Shown here piece by piece: positions 32,682 through 39,051 of a stretch of 39,051 bases of DNA (positions are counted from its first letter, which is position 1; each line of letters opens with the position of its first letter). The stretch is from NCBI GenBank assembly GCA_015231705.1, contig JADGBC010000015.1, forward strand, positions 1 to 39,051, given 5' to 3'. A model generated the notes under the pieces. It had not been told where the DNA came from. It saw only the letters and a list, made by a program, of their open reading frames with translations, and ran no database searches. The DNA is from Desulfamplus sp. Its GTDB lineage: Bacteria; Desulfobacterota; Desulfobacteria; Desulfobacterales; Desulfobacteraceae. The position numbers and the translations under genes are program-made.

Positions 32682-33845
32682 TTAGCGGTTTGCCTTTCTG
32701 ATTCCAAGTTGATCAAGTGCAATAATCCATTTGCATATATTGGTTGACCCCTCAACAATGTAATAGGTCGGGGCATCCCTGTAATATCTTGCAACAGGAT
32801 ACTCTGTTGAATAGCCATAGGCTCCCATGATTCTCATGGCAAAGTTGGCACACTTTGTCACGGTTTCTCCAACAAAATATTTGGCTTTTGCCACACTCAG
32901 GCCATTGTTGAGCTCTCCTTGATCCTTTTCCCATGAAGCCTTGTAAACCAGAAGACGAGCTGCATCAATATCGGTTGCCATCTGGGCAATCATATCCTGA
33001 TTCATCTGAAACTCACCGATCTTTTTGCCAAACTGAGCTCTTTCATTGCAGTATTTGGTGACAGTATCAAGACATGCCTGAGCAAGACCTACTCCACCTG
33101 CAGCAGCAGAAAGGCGGGTCTGGTTAAGGGAGCTGAAAACTATTTTTGCTCCGTCACCAGGTTTGCCAAGAATATTTTCTTTAGGAACTTTTACATTATC
33201 CAGAAACACCTCTCCGGTCGGAGATGAATGAGATCCCATTTTTTCCAGAGCTGATGTGGATACGCCTGCAAAATTTTTAGGTTCAATTATAAATGCTGAC
33301 AGACCCTTGCTGCCTGCTGATTTGTCTGTATATGCATAATAGATAAGAACGTCAGCAAAATTGGCATTGGATATCCATGTCTTTGAGCCGTTCAGAAGCC
33401 AGTGGTCTCCTTTATCCTCGGCTGTTGAGGCCATGGCCATAACATCAGAACCGGCATCAGGCTCTGTGATGCCAAATCCTCCAACATATTCTGCGGTACA
33501 GAGCTTCTCTACATATTTTTTCTTTGCCTCTTCGGTGCCATATTTGAAAATGGTGTAGCCGCAGCCAAGTACCTGCATGTTGATCTGTACCCTTAAAGAT
33601 GAGGATGCCTTTGCAATCTCTTCGGTCACGACAGTGGCTGCCATCCAGCCCATATCTTCTCCGCCGTACTCTTCGGGAATCACTGTACCGAAAAAACCAA
33701 GTTCTCCCATGGGTTTAATCACCTCTTCATAAGGAAAATAGTGATCCTTGTCCCATTGATCAGCATTGGGAGCTATCTTCTTTTTTGCAAATTCACTTAC
33801 TGCTTTTTTAAGCATTTCAAGCTCTTTTGAGAGTTTAAAATCCAT
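32682..33845 (-). CDS. Acyl-CoA dehydrogenase, probably glutaryl-CoA dehydrogenase (non-decarboxylating type)
   Basis: This 387-residue FAD-dependent acyl-CoA dehydrogenase has FGITEPDAGSDV, the SKTWISNA segment, KMGSHSSPTGEVFLDNVKVP, and YYIVEGSTNICKWIIALDQLG with the catalytic glutamate region. Its position directly before a glutaconyl-CoA decarboxylase gene, as known for Desulfococcus multivorans, points to the non-decarboxylating type that releases glutaconyl-CoA. Sequence alone does not let me separate this from the decarboxylating type, so the assignment rests mainly on context. The ATG follows AAGGAGAAGAAA. It is third in the minus-strand operon. Confidence 0.85.
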   Translation of the reverse strand: MDFKLSKELEMLKKAVSEFAKKKIAPNADQWDKDHYFPYEEVIKPMGELGFFGTVIPEEYGGEDMGWMAATVVTEEIAKASSSLRVQINMQVLGCGYTIFKYGTEEAKKKYVEKLCTAEYVGGFGITEPDAGSDVMAMASTAEDKGDHWLLNGSKTWISNANFADVLIYYAYTDKSAGSKGLSAFIIEPKNFAGVSTSALEKMGSHSSPTGEVFLDNVKVPKENILGKPGDGAKIVFSSLNQTRLSAAAGGVGLAQACLDTVTKYCNERAQFGKKIGEFQMNQDMIAQMATDIDAARLLVYKASWEKDQGELNNGLSVAKAKYFVGETVTKCANFAMRIMGAYGYSTEYPVARYYRDAPTYYIVEGSTNICKWIIALDQLGIRKANR

Positions 33846-33865
33846 TTTCTTCTCCTTGATATTTA

Positions 33866-35197
33866 TTATATTGATGCAACTTTTTTCACAGTTTCCATAG
33901 CAGATTCATAGAGTGCCGGTTTGAATCTTGATTTGAGTGCAAAATCGAGCATCTCCATTGTAATTCCCTGACCCCTTGCGGCAATGAACCCAAGAGATGC
34001 AAGAGCCCAATCCTGCTTTTTTATCTTAAGCTCCTTGAAATCAATCTCCACAACCTTGGCACAGGTCTCAGGGATATCAACACTTTTCTCCTTGAGCAGC
34101 AGAGTTGAAGGCTCTAATTGGGCGAACATTGCTTTTCTGCGTTGAACTCCCTCGTCACTGATTGCTATTACAATGGTGGGAGATTCAATGCCTGCATATC
34201 CGATCTTGTCATATGACAGAATAAGCTCACTTACAGACTGGCCGCGAAGCACCGTGATGTTGTAGTCATTTTTCATGGATGCATTGAGTCCTGCCGAGAT
34301 AGCAGCATAACAGACCATATCGCCCGCTGTTACAATTCTCATTCCAGCACTGCCTAAAATGACAATCTCCTGGCGTCTGTGATTCTCAAGTGCAGTCTGG
34401 TCTTTAATATCGAGCCTCTTTTCAAGGTCGAACATTTTTTCAACTTTGAACAGTTCAGGAAAACTTGTTTTTTCAGATGCAAGTTTTCTGTATTGATCTC
34501 CATACTCAGGCCTCTGGTTCTGTTCAACAATTCCCTTGTAGGAAGGAAGCCGTTCAACCATATCATCAATTACTTTGGGAGTCAGAGCGTTGCGTTTTGT
34601 ATAACGGCCTGTGCACATCCCAAGTGTCTCCACAACTGAAAATCCCTTGTGCTGCATCGCCTGGCACATTATATTAGACAGTTCAGAATCATGACCTGAA
34701 CAGCGGTTTATCCATGTGGCACCGGCACTTTTTGCAACAGAGCATATATCTATCGGAATTTCAGCCTGATTTAAAAATTCAGAGCCTACAACTGCATCAG
34801 ACGGGGTGGTCACAGAATACTGGCCCCCTGTCATTCCAAAATTAAAGTTGTTAAGGATAATAAGGGTCAGATCGAGGTTTTTCCTGCATGCGGCAAGGAC
34901 ATGGGCTCCGCCGATTCCAAGACCTCCATCTCCCATGGTGACAATCACATTTAGTTCAGGATCGGCAAGTTTAAGGCCTGCGGCATATGTAAGAGCTCTT
35001 CCATGCAGTCCGTGAAGAGCGTGAACATCAAAAAAAGTGTCAAACAGACCTGAACAACCAATATCGCTTACAATCACGGTTTTGTCTGCTGGAATGTCAA
35101 GTTTTACCAATGCTGTATCAAGTGCTTTTGTGATACGCTCATGGGTACAGCCAGGGCAGAATACAGGTGGCCGTTTTGTGTTGAGAAAGCTATCCAT
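33866..35197 (-). CDS. korB: 2-oxoacid:ferredoxin oxidoreductase, fused beta (TPP) and gamma subunits
   Basis: This enzyme oxidatively decarboxylates a 2-oxoacid to its CoA thioester with ferredoxin as acceptor. Residues about 1-260 are the TPP subunit: PVFCPGCTHERI, SDIGCSG, GDGGLGIGG and the NNFNFGMTGGQYS end of the TPP motif. A linker leads to a gamma domain (IVILGSAGMRIVTAGDMVCYAA; ISDEGVQRRKAMF). The ATG at 35197 is used because GGAGG lies eight bases upstream; a TTG six bases earlier would overlap the alpha-subunit stop. No separate ferredoxin (delta) subunit is encoded. Substrate is inferred from the neighbours, perhaps 2-oxoadipate or 2-oxoglutarate. Confidence 0.88.
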   Translation of the reverse strand: MDSFLNTKRPPVFCPGCTHERITKALDTALVKLDIPADKTVIVSDIGCSGLFDTFFDVHALHGLHGRALTYAAGLKLADPELNVIVTMGDGGLGIGGAHVLAACRKNLDLTLIILNNFNFGMTGGQYSVTTPSDAVVGSEFLNQAEIPIDICSVAKSAGATWINRCSGHDSELSNIMCQAMQHKGFSVVETLGMCTGRYTKRNALTPKVIDDMVERLPSYKGIVEQNQRPEYGDQYRKLASEKTSFPELFKVEKMFDLEKRLDIKDQTALENHRRQEIVILGSAGMRIVTAGDMVCYAAISAGLNASMKNDYNITVLRGQSVSELILSYDKIGYAGIESPTIVIAISDEGVQRRKAMFAQLEPSTLLLKEKSVDIPETCAKVVEIDFKELKIKKQDWALASLGFIAARGQGITMEMLDFALKSRFKPALYESAMETVKKVASI

Positions 35198-35199
35198 TA

Positions 35200-36474
35200 T
35201 CAATTACCTCCATGACATTTACGAGTGTTTTCACCATCATTTTTGCAGACACTATCATGAGCATGGCTATTTATCTCATAATCAATATTTCTATTGTTGT
35301 GGGCACTTTGATCTCTACTGGTCTCTCCATGCAGTTCATATTTCTTTTCGTTTTCAATTACCTCTATGATTTTAGATGGTTTAATAAGAACCCCGTCCAT
35401 CTGTCCGTAAAAACTGATCTTTTTTTCCGGCAATACTCTTTCTATATTATCTATGTACTGCCCAAGATTCATCTCAATAACCACAATACGTTTGTAAGGT
35501 GCAGCTTTTGCACGGATCAGTTTTTTTGGAACCGGCCACAGGGTTTTAAGCGTCAGTGTTGAAACCGGCTTTCCTGTTTTTTGAAGCATTGCACAGGCAT
35601 CTTCTGCTGCTCTTGATGTGACACCATAGCTTATAAGCAGAGTGTCAGCACCTTCTCGATGATTCTCTTCATAAAGGGTAAGCTCTTCTTCGGCACTGAA
35701 AATCTTGTTTCTGAGACGCTCCTGATTCTCTTCAATCAAGTTGGGATCAATGGTGATATAGCCGTCCGGGCCGTGGGTAGAGGATGTTTGACGAACCAGG
35801 GTCTTGCCGCCAATAGGAAGAAAATCAGGTGCGGCAGACGGCTCTGCCTCAAAGGGAATATATTTGCCATTGTTGATGTTATTGGCCTGAAACTGTTTTC
35901 TATCAACAATTGGAGGCAGTACCAGAGAGTCAAGATCCACACTCTCTCTTGTCATTCCGATCTCTTTGTTTGAAGCGATAAATACCGGACATCTGAGCAT
36001 TTCTGCAAAATTAAATGCGTGTACAGTCAGAAGATAGCAGTCCAGAGCATCTTTCGGAGCCAGAACAACTACGGGAATTCCACCGGTGTTGCCCCATCTT
36101 AAAAACTGAATGTCGCTGTCTGCTCCACGGGTTGCAGAGCCGGTAGATGGCCCAAGACGCTGAACATCTACAATTACCATGGGGATTTCACTTCCTATTG
36201 CAAAAGATATCTGTTCGCTGTAAAGGCTGATACCAGGCCCAGAAGTTGCGGTCAGCACTTTTTTACCAGCCATTGAAGCACCAATGCAGTAGCCCATTGA
36301 GGCTATCTCATCTTCTCCTTGAATACACACACCACCTTTTGGCGGCAGCATGGTCAGCATGTTTGCAAAGATTGTTGTGGCAGGCGTAATTGGATACCCT
36401 GCAAAAAAGTTGCATCCCGCAGCCATGGCTCCTCTTGCAACAGCTTCGTTTCCTTCCATAAATGATAATGCCAT
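35200..36474 (-). CDS. korA: 2-oxoacid:ferredoxin oxidoreductase alpha subunit
   Basis: The 424-residue alpha subunit supplies the pyrimidine-binding half of the TPP site. It starts with the hallmark GNEAVARGAMAAGCNFFAGY followed by PITPAT, and has TATSGPGISLYSEQISFA and DVQRLGPSTG. A C-terminal tail of about 45 residues (from ENEKKYELHGETS) is His/Asn-rich and looks non-conserved, another local expansion. It is the first gene of the operon, directly behind a promoter with a palindrome at its -10. Close relatives act on 2-oxoglutarate; the operon makes 2-oxoadipate (lysine or tryptophan breakdown, giving glutaryl-CoA) an attractive substrate. Confidence 0.88.
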   Translation of the reverse strand: MALSFMEGNEAVARGAMAAGCNFFAGYPITPATTIFANMLTMLPPKGGVCIQGEDEIASMGYCIGASMAGKKVLTATSGPGISLYSEQISFAIGSEIPMVIVDVQRLGPSTGSATRGADSDIQFLRWGNTGGIPVVVLAPKDALDCYLLTVHAFNFAEMLRCPVFIASNKEIGMTRESVDLDSLVLPPIVDRKQFQANNINNGKYIPFEAEPSAAPDFLPIGGKTLVRQTSSTHGPDGYITIDPNLIEENQERLRNKIFSAEEELTLYEENHREGADTLLISYGVTSRAAEDACAMLQKTGKPVSTLTLKTLWPVPKKLIRAKAAPYKRIVVIEMNLGQYIDNIERVLPEKKISFYGQMDGVLIKPSKIIEVIENEKKYELHGETSRDQSAHNNRNIDYEINSHAHDSVCKNDGENTRKCHGGN

Positions 36475-36562
36475 TTTTTTATATCCCCCGTGTTGTCGCC
36501 AAGACTTCAGACTTTAATTAATATCTCTTGCTTTGATTGTTATTTTCAATGTGATGAACTAT

Positions 36563-36588
36563 GATTTGATTAAATATTTAATCAAATC
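36563..36588. promoter_or_regulatory. Perfect 26-bp palindrome, candidate operator of the glutaryl-CoA operon
   Basis: The half site GATTTGATTAAAT is followed directly by its exact reverse complement. The palindrome touches the -10 box and should cover the transcription start. This is a classical position for a dimeric repressor, for instance of the TetR or GntR type. No regulator gene is adjacent. Confidence 0.75.
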
Positions 36589-36615
36589 TTTACACCGCAA
36601 CTAAATTTATGTCAA
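36587..36615 (-). promoter_or_regulatory. Promoter of the 2-oxoacid oxidoreductase / glutaryl-CoA operon
   Basis: On the minus strand, TTGACA (36615-36610), a 17-base spacer and TAAAGA (36592-36587). The -35 is perfect, the -10 weak, as expected for a regulated promoter. About 110 bases precede the ATG at 36474. Confidence 0.65.
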
Positions 36616-36658
36616 GCATAATTTGTGTTGTCATTCTCATGCTGTTCTAATTGGCAGC

Positions 36659-36690
36659 AATTATCTTTTGATATTGCAAACTCGTATGAA
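36659..36690 (-). pseudogene. Remnant of a VanZ-like C-terminus
   Basis: On the minus strand the bases read FIRVCNIKR-stop, against FIRIYNIRR-stop at the end of the intact VanZ-like gene (37205-37236). Over 30 bases 25 are identical. It is thus a direct repeat of that gene's 3' end, lying on the other side of the toxin-antitoxin scar. No further upstream similarity is evident. Confidence 0.55.
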
Positions 36691-36705
36691 ATAAGCCCAT
36701 TTTGC

Positions 36706-36733
36706 TTGACAAACACCTCATCTATTGTACAAT
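36706..36733 (+). promoter_or_regulatory. Promoter of the toxin-antitoxin remnant
   Basis: TTGACA (36706-36711), a 16-base spacer and TACAAT (36728-36733) precede the PIN fragment by about 30 bases. TTGTA (36726-36730) and TACAA (36743-36747) form an inverted pair overlapping the -10, a possible autoregulatory operator. Confidence 0.65.
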
Positions 36734-36763
36734 TGTCTAAAATACAACATATTGGAGTCTAAG

Positions 36764-36856
36764 ATGGATATTGTAATTGATACCTCAGCATTGATTGCTG
36801 TTATTGTGAATGAACCTGAAAGAGGCAAGATTATTGAATTAACGACAGGAAATTAA
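36764..36856 (+). pseudogene. Truncated PIN-domain toxin (VapC-like), 30 codons
   Basis: It opens MDIVIDTSALIAVIVNEPER and stops at codon 31 (TAA at 36854). DTSALIAVI is the first strand of a PIN nuclease with its metal-binding aspartate, but about 100 residues with the remaining acidic residues are missing. It has a promoter and a GGAG site, so the peptide could still be made, though it cannot be a nuclease. In related loci a PIN gene of this start usually follows an antitoxin gene; here it precedes one. Confidence 0.75.
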
Positions 36857-36879
36857 CATATCGACACTGGAGGTATAAA

Positions 36880-37098
36880 ATGCATGTTTATACATATTCA
36901 GAAGCTCGGCAAAAATTATCTATTGTTCTTGAACAAGCTGAAAATACAGGAAAGGTACTGATCCGAAGGAAAGATGGACGAACTTTCGCTTTGATTCCTG
37001 AGCAGATCACAACCTCTCCTCTAAATATCCCTTCAATAAAAGCAAATATCACAACTAAGGAAATTGTTGAAATAATTCGTGAAGGAAGAGAACGTTAG
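36880..37098 (+). CDS. Phd/YefM-family antitoxin, apparently orphan
   Basis: The 72-residue protein starts at an ATG with GGAGG seven bases upstream. MHVYTYSEARQKLSIVLEQA is the Phd/YefM N-terminus, which binds DNA as a dimer; the C-terminal part (TTKEIVEIIREGRER) would wrap the toxin. No toxin gene follows; the next bases enter a 78-bp element. The only toxin-like sequence is the 30-codon PIN fragment just upstream. It may persist as a solo regulator or as protection against an external homologous toxin. Confidence 0.85.
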   Translation: MHVYTYSEARQKLSIVLEQAENTGKVLIRRKDGRTFALIPEQITTSPLNIPSIKANITTKEIVEIIREGRER

Positions 37099-37128
37099 GA
37101 TAATTTATGCAGTTTTCATCTGCAAAAG

Positions 37129-37206
37129 TTTTATGTGAAAGTTTTTTGAAAAAGCTGTAATTATAAGGCTTTAATTCTTTGTTGTGCCCATCAGGGCATG
37201 GCCGTT
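37129..37206 (-). repeat. 78-bp interspersed palindromic element, full copy (reverse strand)
   Basis: Read on the minus strand it starts AACGGCCATGCCCTGATGGG and ends ACTTTCACATAAAA; the inner stem has some changes (AATTAAAGCC). It lies between the antitoxin stop and the VanZ-like stop, and its edge contributes to the VanZ stop codon (TAA at 37205-37207). Confidence 0.9.
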
Positions 37207-37600
37207 ATCTTCTGATATTGTAAATCCTTATGAACACTGCATGAACTGAAATTCCAATAACCACACCAATCCCGTCAGCGATAAAGTCCGCCACATCCCC
37301 GAAACGCGTTGTAGTGAGAGTTGCCTGCATGATCTCAATGGCTGCTCCATACGCAATTAAACCGATACACACGGTTCTCCATTTTTTGGGATATGCAAGG
37401 CAGCCGATCAAAGCAAGTATTGTAAAAGATATGGAATGTTGAGCCTTGTCCCAGAAATTGAACACTTCCGGTATTGCTGTGGTCGGAATCAGACTGAGCA
37501 AAGTGTTGGCCACTATGCCAAATCCGAATACCCAGGGCATTAAACGAGTCGCAAGCAGGGCGAGATAGCTCATCTTTTCAAGCAGGGGGAGATAGTTCAT
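37205..37600 (-). CDS. VanZ-like membrane protein
   Basis: This 131-residue protein has four predicted membrane segments (LLATRLMPWVFGFGIVANTLL, AQHSISFTILALIGCLAY, VCIGLIAYGAAIEIMQATL and VVIGISVHAVFIRI). The signature acidic helix RFGDVADFIADGIG matches the VanZ family, whose members affect glycopeptide resistance or cell-envelope properties in some bacteria; the biochemical role is not established. The ATG follows AAAGGAATTGATAAAAG and lies six bases after the stop of the preceding secreted-protein gene, so the two probably form an operon. Confidence 0.85.
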   Translation of the reverse strand: MNYLPLLEKMSYLALLATRLMPWVFGFGIVANTLLSLIPTTAIPEVFNFWDKAQHSISFTILALIGCLAYPKKWRTVCIGLIAYGAAIEIMQATLTTTRFGDVADFIADGIGVVIGISVHAVFIRIYNIRR

Positions 37601-37606
37601 CTTTTA

Positions 37607-39051
37607 TCAATTCCTTTGGATCTTCCAGACATGAACAGCCGTTGTGCCCCAGATGCCATTATCTACATCATCAATCTCTTTTTCAGTGATATAAAGATAC
37701 CCGTTCACGGAATCAAGAGCAGCAGCACCGATAACCGCACACCCAGCATTGTAAGCAATATCCTCCAGACTCATCACATGATAAGGAAGAACCTGCCAGG
37801 GTTTTTTTGACCCGGAACGAACAGCCTTTATATCTTCAGGATCGTAGAACAGAATTTGTGGCTGATAGGGATAGGCATGGAACCCCTTTGAGGTTACGCA
37901 GGTGTCGTTTTGGCAATCTTCTGGTGTTCCGTAGCAGCTTTTTCCAAGCCCTTTTCTACCTGTTATCAAGACAGCAGTTTTGGAAGCTGTCTCTATCCAT
38001 GCACCACCGTTCCAGTGGTCTGCAGCACTGTATCCGGGATATGCACAAACATCGGAATTTTCCCATACACAGTCGTAATTTTCAGGATAATATAGAAGTG
38101 CAAGAGCATTAAGTTCAGATGACGGAGCAGGTGGATTACCATCTTCCCAGGGTGCAAGGGCAAAGAGCGTTGGCCCCTGTGATCCGCCAAGAGCTCCTGC
38201 CTCTCTGGAGCTTCCTGCAATAAGAGATTTGCCCTCAAGCCACTTTGCTGCAAATGCTTGCGGGGCATTGAAAAGATAATTGCTGGTCTTGCCGTTATGA
38301 AAGACGCTGTTTTCCGATTCTCTTGGGCCTATATGCCACACCCCCTGCGGATCACTCATATCCTGGTTGCTCCATCCAAGAGAGTCCTGATCAAATCCTG
38401 TAACATTGTACCAGTCTCTTAAATTCCATGCGATCTTGTTTATATCAGGAAGCCATGCAAGACCATCGAGCTCCCTGTAAATGCATTCAGGGTAGGCTGT
38501 ACAATTATTCCTCCAGTTGCCTGTTATATCTTTTGGAGGTTGAATTATTGTTGCTCTTGGAAGATTGATGATTGCATCTGACTTTATTGGTGAAGGTATG
38601 GATATTTCACCTGCATAGCCGTCATTGACGTGGGTTGCTGTATAAAGAGAACCTGGATAGCCATCGTTTGAACCAGTCGCGTCTCCATTTGGATACCATG
38701 CAAGGGCATGGCCGCTGTATGACCACTCATCTCCTTCTGGAAACAGGAAAGCTCCCTGATATACAAGATTTTGAGGCATCAGTCTTGTGCGGCTGGTATC
38801 TGGATTTTCATCTATCGGATCTGTATTCGAATCATTTATCTGAACCGTGAGTACATCAAACCATATAGGAGCTTGAGGGATAGCGTCAGGTTTATCGTCA
38901 ACTGCAAAATAGAATAAATAACTTCCTGGCAGTGTCAATGCTACTGAAGCAACAGGAATAGAGCCAAATGAGATCATGGGAATGGACAAAATATGGACAA
39001 CCCCCTCTGTCCAGCGAAGTTCATTTGTAAGTGAGAATATCCTGTTATCAG
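37607..39051 (-). CDS. Large probably exported protein of unknown function (5' end outside window)
   Basis: The frame is open to the right edge (from DNRIFSLTNELRW), so the start is missing; at least 481 residues are encoded. No family was recognised. The sequence is rich in Trp, Tyr, Pro, Gly and Asn and has paired cysteines (CTAYPEC; CVWENSDVC; CYGTPEDC), which suggests an extracytoplasmic beta-rich, possibly propeller-like protein with disulfides. Motifs such as SYSGHALAWYPNGD, LDGLAWLPDINKIAW and GAAALDSVNGYLYITEKE look like repeated blades. It is co-directional with the VanZ-like gene. Confidence 0.75.
   Translation of the reverse strand, partial: DNRIFSLTNELRWTEGVVHILSIPMISFGSIPVASVALTLPGSYLFYFAVDDKPDAIPQAPIWFDVLTVQINDSNTDPIDENPDTSRTRLMPQNLVYQGAFLFPEGDEWSYSGHALAWYPNGDATGSNDGYPGSLYTATHVNDGYAGEISIPSPIKSDAIINLPRATIIQPPKDITGNWRNNCTAYPECIYRELDGLAWLPDINKIAWNLRDWYNVTGFDQDSLGWSNQDMSDPQGVWHIGPRESENSVFHNGKTSNYLFNAPQAFAAKWLEGKSLIAGSSREAGALGGSQGPTLFALAPWEDGNPPAPSSELNALALLYYPENYDCVWENSDVCAYPGYSAADHWNGGAWIETASKTAVLITGRKGLGKSCYGTPEDCQNDTCVTSKGFHAYPYQPQILFYDPEDIKAVRSGSKKPWQVLPYHVMSLEDIAYNAGCAVIGAAALDSVNGYLYITEKEIDDVDNGIWGTTAVHVWKIQRN

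Overview
The window is a moderately AT-rich chromosomal segment of a dissimilatory sulfate-reducing bacterium, most likely a member of the Desulfobacterales (Desulfobacterota). The evidence is the combination of DsrC, an AhbA-type sirohaem decarboxylase, an elongation factor G of the spirochaete/deltaproteobacterial (mtEFG1-like) type, and an anaerobic operon from a 2-oxoacid to crotonyl-CoA. No rRNA, tRNA, CRISPR array, prophage or intact transposase gene was seen.

Layout. 1-1142 (minus) is the N-terminal part of a Cache-domain sensor, cut by the left edge. 1455-6164 (minus) holds a winged-helix/ferredoxin protein and a tight cluster of NIL-ferredoxin, mnmA and mtaB (sulfur insertion into tRNA). 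6278-9073 (plus) is a PlsC-type acyltransferase fused to a degenerate alpha/beta-hydrolase. 9396-12186 (minus) holds fusA and a P-loop ATPase. 12473-19320 (plus) holds rsmG, murA, a very large comEC and a membrane protein. 19378-24842 (minus) holds a giant two-domain BcrA/HgdC-type activase and a possible ribbon-helix-helix protein. 25482-29282 (plus) is an mlaE-F-D-C-A lipid-transport operon. 29494-30542 (minus) holds ahbA and dsrC. 30835-36474 (minus) is a four-gene 2-oxoacid:ferredoxin oxidoreductase / glutaryl-CoA dehydrogenase / glutaconyl-CoA decarboxylase operon. 36659-37098 is a scarred toxin-antitoxin locus, and 37205-39051 (minus) holds a VanZ-like gene and a secreted protein cut by the right edge.

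The most unusual signal is a family of 78-bp interspersed palindromic elements (six full copies plus fragments). It lies both between genes and inside genes. The three full intragenic copies (one in the acyltransferase-hydrolase fusion, two in comEC) are all in the same orientation and reading frame. Each adds a 26-residue peptide (ALMGTTKNES...DFHIK) without breaking the host gene, which recalls the protein-coding palindromic elements of Rickettsia. A second 66-69-bp hairpin family (six copies, partly in head-to-tail tandem) is confined to intergenic DNA. Several conserved proteins here (MtaB, MnmA, RsmG, ComEC, the activase) also carry low-complexity or tandem-repeat loop insertions, so this genome seems to tolerate in-frame expansion of its housekeeping genes.

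The four catabolic genes at 30835-36474 form a plausible pathway: 2-oxoadipate (or a related 2-oxoacid) to glutaryl-CoA, then glutaconyl-CoA, then crotonyl-CoA. The operon is preceded by a TTGACA promoter whose -10 region touches a perfect 26-bp palindrome, a strong candidate operator.
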